This document shows, in pieces, positions 24,045 to 34,398 of a stretch of 64,000 nt of DNA. The notes under the pieces are model-generated. The model searched no databases. It was given only the letters and a program-made list of their open reading frames with translations, and was not told the DNA's origin. A program made the translations under genes and the position numbers. The stretch spans positions 1 to 64,000 of the forward strand of contig JASXSV010000002.1 in NCBI GenBank assembly GCA_030674915.1, in the 5' to 3' direction. The first letter of the stretch is position 1. Every line of letters begins with the position of its first letter. The DNA comes from Candidatus Endonucleibacter bathymodioli (lineage in GTDB: Bacteria > Pseudomonadota > Gammaproteobacteria > Pseudomonadales > Endozoicomonadaceae).

Positions 24045-24356
24045 CTAAAGCAGGCTCTGCGCACAAATGATACGGTTTCTTTTATCTATGTCAGAAAGTT
24101 CTCAGGCTAGTGAAGATTTTTTTGTGGGTGTATACTACGACTGCAAAAGTGATTTGTTTGTATGCCTGTATTCTCTCAATTTATTAGGATTATTGAGATA
24201 ATCATTAAAAAAGCCGCTTGAGTTGAAGCGACCATTATGTTGACAAGGATTCCTATTAGTAAGCAAACTCTTCTAACAAAGTAGCAACTTCACAGACTAC
24301 GAAGGTTCGTCATTAGTGCGACCAAATACTTCTCGCGTCAATGCTCAATATTATAT
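24045..24356. other. Spacer between IS debris and the coiled-coil gene
   Basis: About 310 bp. Apart from the IS A remnant at 24115-24198 there is a T-rich stretch and no gene. The 3' end of the coiled-coil transcript should terminate here, but I see no clear stem followed by a U-tract. Confidence 0.5.
24115..24198 (-). mobile_element. Remnant of family A IS end
   Basis: GTGGGTGTATACTACGACTG and the following GCAAAAGTGATTTGTTTG match the 5' part of the family A element (22845-22945) with deletions and substitutions. No coding capacity is left. Confidence 0.7.
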
Positions 24357-27300
24357 CTAACTATCATCCTGCGAGTCGTCACTAGCATAGCTGTCATTAT
24401 CTGATAATTCCCCACTGTCTATTTGGGAAAAGAGTTCGAAAGCCTCACTGTTGAGCTGAATCTGAAATTGTTGAAACCCTTCCTGAAAGTGCTCTAAGTT
24501 TTGCGTGTCTTTTTTAATATAACCTTGTAGGTAATCATTAGTTTGTTTAGATATTTCATAATTTAAGTTAGCTTTTATGTTCTCTCTACGGAGTGTTTCT
24601 AGCATCTCTTCATGCCTGTATGTAGTCTCTGCTGTTTGATTTTCAAAATCAGAAGTTAGGGTCTTATTTTGTTCCAAGGTTGCTGTGTTTATTAGTTGTG
24701 CCTCCTTTAATTTCTTCTGTAATTCCTCTATCGTACCCTGTGCCATCTCATTATCAAATTTTAGCATTTCTATCTCCGAACAACCCTCTTCCTCTTTATC
24801 AACAACAGTGAGCTTATACAAGTTTGGTTTAAATGAAGTTGAATGCGACTGCTTCAATGCTTGAGCATTATCATATTGGATATCCGCAGCTTTATTGGCA
24901 TCATCAACATCTTGTTTCAGTTTTTTTATATCATTATTTAAATCAATGATATCATTTTTATGCGCCATTTCATTTACACTAAATGTCATCAGCTCTGCCT
25001 CCAGGTCTCCGTTCTTTTCTGTAAAATGTTTATATTGCTCGTCATAATCTGTTTGTAGTTTTATTACCTTATCATTTAACATTTTTTCTTTAACATAGGC
25101 TTCATTTGTATTGGTCTCAATTTTTGCTGATAACTCCTTGAGTTGTGCTTGCAAATATTCATTATTGCTTTCCAACTCCATCACTTCTCCTGAATATTTT
25201 TCAGTCAGTTGTGAGTTTTTGTCTTTCAACTCTGATACGGTAGCATTACTTTCATCTAGAATATGATCCTGTGCGCTTTTCTCTGCAGAAAGAGAATTTA
25301 TTTTTTCTTGGTTGCTTTTAATCGAGGTGGCGTCTACAAGAACTTTTTCTTGCAATTGTTTGTTTGTATTAGTTAATATTTCCATTGTATTATTTATATT
25401 TTTTATTTCATCTACGTGGACTTTGTTTTGATTGTTTATTTCTGTAGATGTAGCCTCTAACAAAAGTAATTTTTCATTTGATTTGGCCAATTCATCCTTA
25501 GCTTCATATAATTCATCCTTTGTTTTATGTATAGCTGTGTCTAACTCAGAAACTTTCTTAGCGTTAGTATTATTAGTTTCCTCAAGCCTATAGGATAATT
25601 TATGCTTCGTCTCCTGCAGATCCGCCACTTCTGCTGATAATTTTTTCGTTTCAACTTGCATGTGCTGAATTTTACTTTGATACTCGCTGGACTGATTTGT
25701 TACGTTTTTATGAAGATTATTTAATTCAGTATTGTTTTTAGCGATGAGTGCTTTGAGGGTGCTGATTGTTTTCCCTGCTACCTCTTTATCTTTTTTATAT
25801 ATATCATTTTCAGCGCTAATTTCGGTTACCTTTTTTTCCGTATTATTCAATTTTGTTGATAATGTTATTTCTTTGTCTTCCAGATTTCTTTTTTCTATAC
25901 GGAGAGCCTCTAAACTTTCTCCAAAATGTTTTATTCTCTGCTTCAATTCATTGTTTTGCTTACGCTCATATTCAATTTCACCTATGTTTTCTGCATCTGA
26001 TGATTTCAGGTTTTTTATTGTGTCATCCAACTGCTCTTTTATTTGTGTATACTCTTTTATGCTGCCCTCACTTTCACTTAATAAGTCCAATAGTTTTTTA
26101 TTTCCTACTTCAAAATCTTTTAATTTACCTTCCAGTTTTTCAAGCTTATTTTGTTTTGAAGTTACATTATTGTCTCTGCTAACAATATCATTCTTTAATT
26201 CCTTAATATCTTGTCGTAGCTGGTCTAATAAACTGGTGCTTTCTTTTTCTTTGGCGGTTGTGTTATTTATTAAAATCTTAACTTCTTCACTGTATTTATT
26301 CATTTCTTCCCGACTTTCTTCAATGCCTTTATTAAGGTTGTTTATTTCCATGTCTTTACTGCTTAGATATTTCAGTAAGTCTTCTTGTTTGGTAATAATC
26401 TCTGACAATTCCGTCTCACTTTTTTTGATTTTCACCTTACTTAATTCTAGCTCTTCCTGTAGATACGTTTGTTCTTCCAGATATTTTGTCACAATAGTTT
26501 CTTTACTCTCCAAAGCATCTGACAACTCTTTGTTTCTTGTTTTTAAACATTGATCCTGTGCTTTTAAATCTTCAATATCCTTAAGGTATCCATCAATCAT
26601 AACGCTTTGATTATTATAGTTATTCTTTTCATTCTCTAGCTGTTTTTGTAGAAACGATAGACTATTCTTATATTTTGTTATCTCACTTTTAAGGGCAGCA
26701 TCTTTCCCCTCAAGCTCCTTATTATTCTCGGCATGATAACTAATTTCTTCTTTAAGTTCTTTTAATTTATCTTCTATATCCTGCTTTTCATTTCTCAAAC
26801 GTATGATGGAATTATTGCTTTCACTCTGCTCATTGATAAGTTTTCTATTTACCCTTTCAATATCTTCTATTTTATTATTTAATTCTAAATCATGACATTC
26901 AAGCTTTTCTTTTTCCTGATTTAATTCAGTTATATCTTTTTGCTGAGAGGATATCTTATCATTTAAATAGTTTATATTTTCCTCTAAATCACCCTCTCCA
27001 CTCTGATACTTTGAAACACTCATTTCTAAATCTTCAATCTGTCCACTTAAGGCCACATTTTGTTCTGTGAGTTCAGCCATCAAACTTTTCTGATCTTCAA
27101 GACTTTCTACCTCAGACATCAAGCTAATATTGCTTTCCTCTAGATCTTGCAAAAGAGAACAAAGATCTTTATGCTCAGCTTCCATGTCTTTGTTTGCATC
27201 TAATGCTAATCCTAGTTCGTTAATTAGGCAGTGTGACTTCTCAGATAATTCATTATTATTATCCTGCAGTTGTTGTATAGTATCTATTAGAGTATCTTGA

Positions 27301-29672
27301 CTAGTGCTTAGAGCGTCATATGCTTCTTTAATATTTCTCAGGTCATCTGTTAAGTTGTTATTAGTCTTTTCATATTCGTATAGTTGACTATGTAGCTCTT
27401 CCTGCATACTCTCAAGTTCGTTACAATTCTGTTCAGAATTTTCTAGCGCAAACTCCAAAGAATTACAGTTTGTGACTAGCGTATCACACTCTATTTGTAA
27501 TGCTTCTATCATATTGGAAAGGGTTTTAGTCTTTTGTGTCAGCTCATTTGATAATGTTTGATGGTCAGCATTCTCGCTCTTTAATCTTGCAATTTCATTA
27601 CTACTCTCATCTTTATAAAGCAACTCTGCTGCTAGGTCGCTAGTTAAGTTTGATACTTTCTCAGATAACTCTTTGTTTTCACTCATGACACTTGTTAGAT
27701 ATTCTTTTTCTTTGCTTAGATTACTATACTGCTCTTTAACATGATCCCTCTCTTTTGATAGGGTCATAATCTTTTCTAGACATTCGCTTATTTTACCCTG
27801 TAGCTCTGCCTTTTCATGCGTAATATGATTACATTCATCGTGAGAGTTTTTTAGCACATACCTCAGATTGTTATATTCATCCTCTAACTCCTCAAGCTTT
27901 GTCTTTGATAGTGTTGCCACATTAGTAAGATCTGAAACTGTTTGTTGTAACTCTTGTAATTGTGCTTGGTAATTATTATCAATTGTTGTATTTTTTATTG
28001 TTAATTCGTTAACTGAATTCTTAAGGCTGCTGACTTCGCCTTGTATGGTCTCATTAAGCTCAGCTCCAGACGTAAGAGTATACTGTAACTGTGTTATCCT
28101 ATTAATATACCCATCACAGACCGTGATGTTAGCTTCTTCACTTTCTTTAGCTTTTGCCAACAACTCTTTCATCTCATTCAACTGAAGATGCAACTCTGAA
28201 ACTTCAATGCTCATAACAGAATTTTTATTTGTTAGCTCTACAATTTCTGCCATAAGACTATCGATTTTTTCTATTAAATGTTCATTACTAACAGTCTTAG
28301 ACAAAAGATCATTTCTTAATGTTTGTATTTTCTGTTTATAATCATCATATACACTTTTTTCAGTTTTTTCGCTTGATTTCAACAGGATATCCATATCATT
28401 CAGTTTATTGTTTAAAATATCAACTTGCACTGTTAGTTCATGTTTATCCTGTACTAGTACTTGTGTCTCATCTACTAATGCTTGTTTCTCGGCCCTTAGT
28501 TTAATAATTATTGTTTCGAGACTATCAAGTCTCTCTTGTAATTGACTCTTATCCGCCACCTCAGATTGCAATTCTTGCCGCAACCGGTCTATTTCGCTAA
28601 GAAGCTCTCTGATTCGTGCGTCATTATGGTGTCCATAGCTCTTTTTTAAATCCTTCAGTTGATCGCCCAACCTCTTGCACTGCTCCAGCAATGAACACTG
28701 ATCAGATTTCAACTCAGGAAAGGTAAATACTAGTGGTTGGCTAGATAGAGGCAATCCTAGATAGATCGGTGGTGGTTGCATCATATAATCGTAAAAATCT
28801 TTCTGAGGTAAAGATTTCCCACCTTCAACCCAATTAGACCATAGAGGAAATGGCGATAAAGGGTGTTGAAATAGCATCCCGGGGGCTGGAGGTTGTGGTT
28901 GAAAATAAAAGCCCTGGATATTAGGATTTGCTGCGGGTTTTGATGATCCTGCTTGCCAGCAGCTTTGGGATGCAGGAAAACCGTTAATGATTGGTTGACC
29001 TTGCTGTAATTGCCAGCCTTGAGGCAACCAAGGCATAACTGATGCTGTAGCTTGTGTCGTTGAATTCAGACCGGGAAAGTTTTTCAAAGCTATTGCTTGT
29101 GGTTGCATAACAGGGGCTGGCAATAATTGTCTAAATTGTTGAGGCGGTAGTTGAGCATTAACGCCCATAGTGGCAATCTGCCTTGTCATAATTTGTAGCT
29201 GTTGCTGACTCTGAGCCAGCTGCTGACAAAGCGCATCCATTATTGATAATTGATTTTGTTGAAAGGTATTAACTAACTGACAATATTGTGGCTGAATGGC
29301 ACTAGGCAGGTTGGTACCACCTGGGCTAATCATAATCACGGGACCGGTATTGTTTTGATAAAAAAGGCCATTCACTTGTGATATGTCATGGTGCATCAGC
29401 ATCATACCTGAATAGGCCTGATCCAATATGATTTCTTGAAGCCTAAAATCATGCTGTTGCTGTGCAAGATTAGTAATACCACTATATAACAACGTAGCGT
29501 TACGATCTTCTATCGCAGAGCCAACCATGCCAGCATCTCCTTGTAATTCTGGCAAGTTCTTTTTTATATTACCTGCTTGCACTTCAGTATTACTTCGACG
29601 TGAGTCAATTTTCTGACTATCTATATTCTGAGTGATAACACTAGGTATGTTTTGTGATCCTATCCCTCTCAT
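24357..29672 (-). CDS. Giant coiled-coil protein of unknown function (1771 aa)
   Basis: The family was not recognised. Residues 1-330 are Gln/Pro/Met-rich and low in complexity (QPQYCQLVNTFQQNQLS, QLAQSQQQLQIM, PQPPAPGMLFQHPLSPFPLW). From about residue 335 to 1640 the protein is almost continuous heptad-patterned coiled coil rich in Glu, Lys, Leu, Asn and Ser, resembling myosin rod, golgin or SMC-like rods but without any ATPase head. The last 25 residues are acidic (DSGELSDNDSYASDDSQDDS). No signal peptide, membrane helix or catalytic motif is visible. The start ATG has only a weak ribosome site. It is flanked by IS remnants on both sides. In a host-associated bacterium it could be a secreted structural effector or an internal filament; neither is shown by the sequence. 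Confidence 0.9.
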   Translation of the reverse strand: MRGIGSQNIPSVITQNIDSQKIDSRRSNTEVQAGNIKKNLPELQGDAGMVGSAIEDRNATLLYSGITNLAQQQHDFRLQEIILDQAYSGMMLMHHDISQVNGLFYQNNTGPVIMISPGGTNLPSAIQPQYCQLVNTFQQNQLSIMDALCQQLAQSQQQLQIMTRQIATMGVNAQLPPQQFRQLLPAPVMQPQAIALKNFPGLNSTTQATASVMPWLPQGWQLQQGQPIINGFPASQSCWQAGSSKPAANPNIQGFYFQPQPPAPGMLFQHPLSPFPLWSNWVEGGKSLPQKDFYDYMMQPPPIYLGLPLSSQPLVFTFPELKSDQCSLLEQCKRLGDQLKDLKKSYGHHNDARIRELLSEIDRLRQELQSEVADKSQLQERLDSLETIIIKLRAEKQALVDETQVLVQDKHELTVQVDILNNKLNDMDILLKSSEKTEKSVYDDYKQKIQTLRNDLLSKTVSNEHLIEKIDSLMAEIVELTNKNSVMSIEVSELHLQLNEMKELLAKAKESEEANITVCDGYINRITQLQYTLTSGAELNETIQGEVSSLKNSVNELTIKNTTIDNNYQAQLQELQQTVSDLTNVATLSKTKLEELEDEYNNLRYVLKNSHDECNHITHEKAELQGKISECLEKIMTLSKERDHVKEQYSNLSKEKEYLTSVMSENKELSEKVSNLTSDLAAELLYKDESSNEIARLKSENADHQTLSNELTQKTKTLSNMIEALQIECDTLVTNCNSLEFALENSEQNCNELESMQEELHSQLYEYEKTNNNLTDDLRNIKEAYDALSTSQDTLIDTIQQLQDNNNELSEKSHCLINELGLALDANKDMEAEHKDLCSLLQDLEESNISLMSEVESLEDQKSLMAELTEQNVALSGQIEDLEMSVSKYQSGEGDLEENINYLNDKISSQQKDITELNQEKEKLECHDLELNNKIEDIERVNRKLINEQSESNNSIIRLRNEKQDIEDKLKELKEEISYHAENNKELEGKDAALKSEITKYKNSLSFLQKQLENEKNNYNNQSVMIDGYLKDIEDLKAQDQCLKTRNKELSDALESKETIVTKYLEEQTYLQEELELSKVKIKKSETELSEIITKQEDLLKYLSSKDMEINNLNKGIEESREEMNKYSEEVKILINNTTAKEKESTSLLDQLRQDIKELKNDIVSRDNNVTSKQNKLEKLEGKLKDFEVGNKKLLDLLSESEGSIKEYTQIKEQLDDTIKNLKSSDAENIGEIEYERKQNNELKQRIKHFGESLEALRIEKRNLEDKEITLSTKLNNTEKKVTEISAENDIYKKDKEVAGKTISTLKALIAKNNTELNNLHKNVTNQSSEYQSKIQHMQVETKKLSAEVADLQETKHKLSYRLEETNNTNAKKVSELDTAIHKTKDELYEAKDELAKSNEKLLLLEATSTEINNQNKVHVDEIKNINNTMEILTNTNKQLQEKVLVDATSIKSNQEKINSLSAEKSAQDHILDESNATVSELKDKNSQLTEKYSGEVMELESNNEYLQAQLKELSAKIETNTNEAYVKEKMLNDKVIKLQTDYDEQYKHFTEKNGDLEAELMTFSVNEMAHKNDIIDLNNDIKKLKQDVDDANKAADIQYDNAQALKQSHSTSFKPNLYKLTVVDKEEEGCSEIEMLKFDNEMAQGTIEELQKKLKEAQLINTATLEQNKTLTSDFENQTAETTYRHEEMLETLRRENIKANLNYEISKQTNDYLQGYIKKDTQNLEHFQEGFQQFQIQLNSEAFELFSQIDSGELSDNDSYASDDSQDDS

Positions 29673-29716
29673 AAGTAGTGATCCATACTATTTTAATTAT
29701 ATTATCATAAGTATAG

Positions 29717-29884
29717 GAGACCTTTGCACAAGTCGCGCTAAACAACTGAAAATTAGGTAATGAGCCTTGCACAATCAATGCCTTTCGGTGAAATTATGGC
29801 TTGGGAAAATCTGAAACAACGCAGTCTACCAGATTCAATGCTGATTGATCACGATGCAGTGAAAGAACTCGACTCTGTCCATGA
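29717..29884 (+). mobile_element. 5' remnant of an IS5-type element, family D
   Basis: It starts with the inverted-repeat-like GAGACCTTTGCACAAGTCGC and runs into an N-terminal transposase fragment (MPFGEI.AWENLKQRSLPDSMLIDHDAVKELDSVHE). It breaks off at 29884, where the dispersed LDPRLRGDY repeat begins. A nearly identical start is at 60215-60469 on the minus strand. Confidence 0.8.
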
Positions 29885-30003
29885 ACAAGGTTATTCTCGC
29901 ACAGGAAGGAACCTATAAGGTATTGATTTTGCTGGACCCACGCCTCCGCGGGGATTACGAAAGTGTCTTTAATAAGAGGCTCCTTAATGAACAGTACAAC
30001 TAA
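29885..30003 (+). repeat. Dispersed repeat encoding an LDPRLRGDY-like peptide
   Basis: About 115 bp shared with 55264-55381 (AAGGTATTGATTTTGCTGGA, then CCACGCCTCCGCGGGGATTA). The GC-rich core CGCCTCCGCGGGGA is nearly palindromic, and its translation LDPRLRGD resembles spurious peptides from REP-type repeats known in many proteobacteria. It is probably a non-coding repeat, not a gene. Confidence 0.7.
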
Positions 30004-30075
30004 AACGGGTATAATTTAATAGCCTTATTGGCAGTTACAGTATTTATACAACACTTACGTTCTGGCGAGGTGAGA

Positions 30076-32160
30076 ATGAAACCACCAAGTGCTTTAAAGA
30101 TACCTATGGCTACCACTCAGCATGGCCACCAAAGAGTTGATAATTACCACTGGCTTCGCGATACGAACTGGCAAAAAATTATAGAGGGAGATCTAACCTT
30201 TGCCAACTCGGAGATTCCTGCACACCTAAAAACTGAAGAAGCCTATAAAAAAAGCATAATGCACGATTACAAGGCTACGGAGAAAATATTATATGATGAA
30301 ATACTTTCTCGCATTAAAGAAGATGACAAATCTTACCCCATTAAAAAAGGTGATTACTTCTACTATTCACGGCTAGAAACAGGAAAAAACTACGCACTGC
30401 TCTGTCGCAAGCACTTACTTCTAAGCGCTCGAGAAGAGATTTATTTCGATATCAACAAAGAAGCTAGCGGTAAAGATCTTTACCTGTTCGGCCCTTCATG
30501 CACAAACAAAGCTGAGACATTTCTGGCTTACGGATTCAATTTGAGTGGCTCCCTAGAAAGAATCATAAAGATAAGAGACCTGGCTTCCGGCAATGATCTT
30601 GAGTGGACATTCCCTAACAGCACAGGATCATTTCTGTGGCTAGACAATGATAGCCTCTACATTGTTGAGCGAGACAAGCACTCCAGAGGAAAAAACATTT
30701 ATAGAATAAATATCCACAAAGGACCAGATGAGAAAAAACTAATTTTCTCCAAACCCGAGATATACGACAACTCAACACTATACCTATCTCAAACTACAGA
30801 CAAACTCTATATACAGGCTTATATTGACACTAGTTCAACCCACACCATTTTTTCTTCAAAAAAAGGTTCCGACAAATTTTATAAATTGGCCAAAGGTGAA
30901 AATGACACGTCTTTTACTATTGACCATTACCAAGACAATTTTTATATACTAACCAACCTAGATAACTGCCATAACTTTAAAGTTATGACATGCCCTGTAT
31001 CTCAAGAAAAATGGGGAAGGGAGCATTGGAATGAGTTTTTACCTGAACAAAAGAACAGCTGTCTGGAGAACATCTCCTTCTACAACCACTACCTTATTCT
31101 AGATAAAAAAGATAACGGCAAGGCACTGAATGAAATCGCAGTGTTTGACATGAATACAAAAAAAACAACAACCATAAGCATGCCTGACGAAGCCTATGAT
31201 ATCGAGCTTTTTGGAGATCACAATCACTTATCTACTGTCGTGCGATTAGATTATAATTCTCCAACCAGCCCTGACAAAGTGCTAGAGCTGAACCTTGAAA
31301 CCTGCCAGGTTACACAGAGGCATGTTAGATTCATCCCCAATTTTGACCCATCTACTTATACCGTCAAACGAGAGTTTGCAACAGCACGTGATGGGGAAAA
31401 AATCCCGATCACCATCGTTCATAAAAAAGACCTCGAACTAAACGGTAAAAATAAAGCCCTAGTTTACGGTTATGGCTCTTATGGTTATGGCATTCCAGCC
31501 GATTTTTCCTCCCCCATATTCAGCCTAATTAACCGAGGCTTTGTGTATACTGTTGCCCATATCAGAGGAGGAAATGACAAAGGTTTCACTTGGTATCTAG
31601 ATGGTAAAATGCACAAAAAAATGAATACTTTTTATGACTTTATCGATAGTTGTGAGTATTTAATAAACAAGAACTACACATCCAAAGGAAATATTGCCAT
31701 TAACGGAGGCAGTGCAGGCGGCCTACTAATGGGCGCAGTAACCAATCTACGCCCAGATTTATTTGATTGCGTAATATCCGATGTCGCTTTTGTAGATGTT
31801 ATTAACACGATTAGTGATAAAAACCTGCCGCTAACCCCTCCAGAATGGGAAGAATGGGGCAACCCCATAACAAACAAAGAGGACTTTCAGTATATCCTGC
31901 AATACTCTCCTTATGACAACATTCAAGAAACTTCTTATCCGCCAATGCTATTTAACTCAGGGATTTCTGACGAACAGGTAACTTACTGGGAACCAACAAA
32001 AATGGTGGCTAAGCTTAGGGAACTCAAAACAGACAACAACATACTGTTACTTAACATGAAAATGCATGCTGGACATTCAGGCGCAAGCAAACGCTATGAA
32101 TGGATTGAAGAAACAGCTTTTAACTATGCTTTTATTCTAAAATGTTTTGGGATCCAATGA
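30076..32160 (+). CDS. ptrB: Oligopeptidase B (S9A prolyl-oligopeptidase family)
   Basis: 694 residues from ATG 30076, chosen because GGCGAGGTGAGA lies just upstream; a TTG at 30028 would add 16 residues without a good ribosome site. An N-terminal segment and seven-bladed propeller (about residues 1-420) precede the alpha/beta-hydrolase domain. The catalytic triad is Ser546 in GGSAGG, Asp632 in SGISDEQV and His667 in HAGHSGASKRYEW. The PEWEEWGNP and YSPYDNI segments are typical of oligopeptidase B, which cleaves short peptides after Lys or Arg. No signal peptide is seen, so it is cytoplasmic. A terminator follows at once. Confidence 0.93.
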   Translation: MKPPSALKIPMATTQHGHQRVDNYHWLRDTNWQKIIEGDLTFANSEIPAHLKTEEAYKKSIMHDYKATEKILYDEILSRIKEDDKSYPIKKGDYFYYSRLETGKNYALLCRKHLLLSAREEIYFDINKEASGKDLYLFGPSCTNKAETFLAYGFNLSGSLERIIKIRDLASGNDLEWTFPNSTGSFLWLDNDSLYIVERDKHSRGKNIYRINIHKGPDEKKLIFSKPEIYDNSTLYLSQTTDKLYIQAYIDTSSTHTIFSSKKGSDKFYKLAKGENDTSFTIDHYQDNFYILTNLDNCHNFKVMTCPVSQEKWGREHWNEFLPEQKNSCLENISFYNHYLILDKKDNGKALNEIAVFDMNTKKTTTISMPDEAYDIELFGDHNHLSTVVRLDYNSPTSPDKVLELNLETCQVTQRHVRFIPNFDPSTYTVKREFATARDGEKIPITIVHKKDLELNGKNKALVYGYGSYGYGIPADFSSPIFSLINRGFVYTVAHIRGGNDKGFTWYLDGKMHKKMNTFYDFIDSCEYLINKNYTSKGNIAINGGSAGGLLMGAVTNLRPDLFDCVISDVAFVDVINTISDKNLPLTPPEWEEWGNPITNKEDFQYILQYSPYDNIQETSYPPMLFNSGISDEQVTYWEPTKMVAKLRELKTDNNILLLNMKMHAGHSGASKRYEWIEETAFNYAFILKCFGIQ

Positions 32161-32166
32161 TCTGGA

Positions 32167-32193
32167 GCATTACCGGTCAATGGTAATGTTTTT
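32167..32193 (+). terminator. Rho-independent terminator after opdB
   Basis: Stem GCATTACC / GGTAATG with a 7-base loop, followed by TTTTTA, starting 6 bp after the stop codon. Confidence 0.8.
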
Positions 32194-32422
32194 ATTTGCA
32201 GCTTTATATAGCAGTTACCATCCAAGGTTCGTATGTAATAAACAAAAGAATCCAGATCTAATCACCGCCTAGTAGTAGCAAGTTACTGAGGTGCTCTATA
32301 GCAGTAAACAACCTATCACCATCAAAGGTAATAGGTATAAAGAACAAACCACTTGGGACCGGGAACCCTACCCATCAGCACCTTCAGCACATCAAGACAT
32401 GACGACGTCTATATCGCCTTTT

Positions 32423-34255
32423 CTACTCCACCGTCACCGACTTAGCTAGATTTCTTGGCTGATCAATATCAGTTCCTTTGATCACCGCAACATAATACGC
32501 CAATAATTGTAGTGGAACTGTGTAGAGGATAGGAGCAACCTCTTCAGCTATATCTTCAACCGGCAGTACCTTTACCCCATCTCCCGCTACTAGTCTGGCA
32601 TGCCTATCTGCAAATACGTAGAGCAAACCTCCTCGGGCTCGAACCTCCTCCATATTTGACTTCAACTTTTCAAGCAAATCATTATTCGGAGCAACAACAA
32701 TAACGGGCATATCACTATCGATCAATGCTAATGGTCCATGCTTCAGCTCACCAGCAGCATAAGCCTCTGCATGAATGTAAGAAATCTCCTTAAGCTTGAG
32801 AGCCCCTTCCATCGCAATCGGGTATTGACTTCCTCGACCAAGAAACAAGCTATTATGTTTTTCAGAAAACTCTTTCGCCATTTCTTCAATATCTTCGTTC
32901 AACTCCAACGTTTTTTTAATCGCATTAGGCAACTCACGGAGCCCTTTGACAATATTTGCCTCGCGAGCTTCTGTGATACCTGTATGCCGTCCAATAACCG
33001 TTACCAGCATCAACAGTGCCGTCAACTGAGTAGTAAAAGCCTTCGTTGATGCAACACCTATTTCAGACCCCGCACGGGTCATAAAAGAGAAGTCGGACTC
33101 ACGAACCATAGAAGACCCCCGCACATTACAAATACTCAAAGTGGCAATATAATTTTGTTCTTTTGCCTGCCTTAATGCAGCCATAGTATCTGCCGTCTCT
33201 CCAGACTGAGAGATACACACGAACAAACAATCCTCAGGAATAAGAAATTTCCTATACCTGAACTCAGATGCAATGTCGATACGGCAGGGAATACCTGCCA
33301 ACTCTTCAAACCAATAACTCGCTACCATACCGGCGTGATAACTTGTACCGCAGGCAACAATCTGAATAGATCGAGCTGTTTCCAAAACAGCAGCAGCATC
33401 ATTACCTAAAAACGTGAGGTTTAGCTTTCCATCTCCAAGGCACCCTTCCACAGTATTGGTAACTGCCTCAGGCTGTTCATGAATTTCCTTAAGCATATAG
33501 TGACGATATGAACCTCTATCACCAAAATCACGCTCTATTTCACTATTACTAGCCAAACGCTCTACCGCGACATGGTCACGATCAAAAATACTAATAGAGT
33601 CTCTTCTTATCTCAGCAACATCGCCTTCTTCAAGGAATATAAAGCGACGGGTAACAGGGAAGAGAGCCAACTGATCAGATGCAATAAAATTCTCATCAAT
33701 GCCAACACCAATGATTAAAGGACTCCCTGAACGTGCAGCAACCAGTCGTGATGCATCTTCACGATCCATCACAGCCATGCCATACGCCCCTTCTAGTTGC
33801 CGCACTGCTTTCTGAACTGCTTCAAGCAGGGTTTTGCTATTCCTTCTCTCATGAGTAATCAGATGAGCAATCACCTCTGTATCAGTATCAGAATAAAACC
33901 GAAACCCCTTCTGCACCAAGAAGCCTCTCAATACTTCATGGTTCTCAATAATTCCATTATGAACAACAGCAATATTTTCTTCCGATATATGAGGGTGGGC
34001 ATTACGCTCACTAGCAACTCCATGCGTTGCCCAGCGGGTATGGGCTATTCCCGTACCACCACTCACTGGCTGTTCTTTAATCGCATTACATAACTCTTCA
34101 ACCTTTCCACTTCGTTTCAACAAACTAATGCTGCCTGTGTCGCTGATAACAGCCATTCCCGCAGAGTCATACCCTCGATACTCCAAGCGACGCAAACCTT
34201 CCAGCAAGATGGGAGCTACATCTCTTTGTGCTATCCCCCCGACAATGCCACACAT
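32423..34255 (-). CDS. glmS: Glutamine-fructose-6-phosphate aminotransferase
   Basis: 610 residues. Cys2 at the N-terminus ([15 protein letters not shown]) is the glutaminase nucleophile. Two SIS domains follow (about 285-425 and 455-595; [14 protein letters not shown] and [18 protein letters not shown]). The C-terminal [13 protein letters not shown] is the conserved active-site tail. It makes glucosamine-6-phosphate for peptidoglycan and LPS. It lies 143 bp downstream of glmU on the same strand. In relatives both follow atpC; here they are about 11 kb from the atp operon, with IS debris between. Confidence 0.99.
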   Translation of the reverse strand: MCGIVGGIAQRDVAPILLEGLRRLEYRGYDSAGMAVISDTGSISLLKRSGKVEELCNAIKEQPVSGGTGIAHTRWATHGVASERNAHPHISEENIAVVHNGIIENHEVLRGFLVQKGFRFYSDTDTEVIAHLITHERRNSKTLLEAVQKAVRQLEGAYGMAVMDREDASRLVAARSGSPLIIGVGIDENFIASDQLALFPVTRRFIFLEEGDVAEIRRDSISIFDRDHVAVERLASNSEIERDFGDRGSYRHYMLKEIHEQPEAVTNTVEGCLGDGKLNLTFLGNDAAAVLETARSIQIVACGTSYHAGMVASYWFEELAGIPCRIDIASEFRYRKFLIPEDCLFVCISQSGETADTMAALRQAKEQNYIATLSICNVRGSSMVRESDFSFMTRAGSEIGVASTKAFTTQLTALLMLVTVIGRHTGITEAREANIVKGLRELPNAIKKTLELNEDIEEMAKEFSEKHNSLFLGRGSQYPIAMEGALKLKEISYIHAEAYAAGELKHGPLALIDSDMPVIVVAPNNDLLEKLKSNMEEVRARGGLLYVFADRHARLVAGDGVKVLPVEDIAEEVAPILYTVPLQLLAYYVAVIKGTDIDQPRNLAKSVTVE

Positions 34256-34398
34256 ATTATATGCTCCATTTTAATCACGTGGTGTAGGCTCAAACAGGTT
34301 TCAGGGACGTCTACACCCACTCTCATTGTAGGCTCATGATTGCTGACTGCTCTCACCTTCAATAGTCATGACTATATCCCATACTCACTATCGTATTT

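Larger units (their letters stand above)
29673..30075. other. Divergent spacer between the coiled-coil gene and opdB
   Basis: About 400 bp, nearly all mobile debris: the IS D remnant (29717-29884) and the LDPRLRGDY repeat (29885-30003). Promoters for both divergent genes must lie within or next to these pieces. TATAATTTA at 30010-30018 is a possible -10 region for the rightward gene. Confidence 0.5.

Noticed and set aside
25732..26553. A 273-codon plus-strand frame inside the coiled-coil gene
   Set aside because: It is the complement of a Lys/Glu/Asn-rich repeat coding region, which produces long Phe/Ser/Leu-rich shadows; no ribosome site or homology.
30028..30075. Upstream TTG start for oligopeptidase B
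   Set aside because: The ATG at 30076 has a strong GAGGTGAG ribosome site, and the family N-terminus aligns there.
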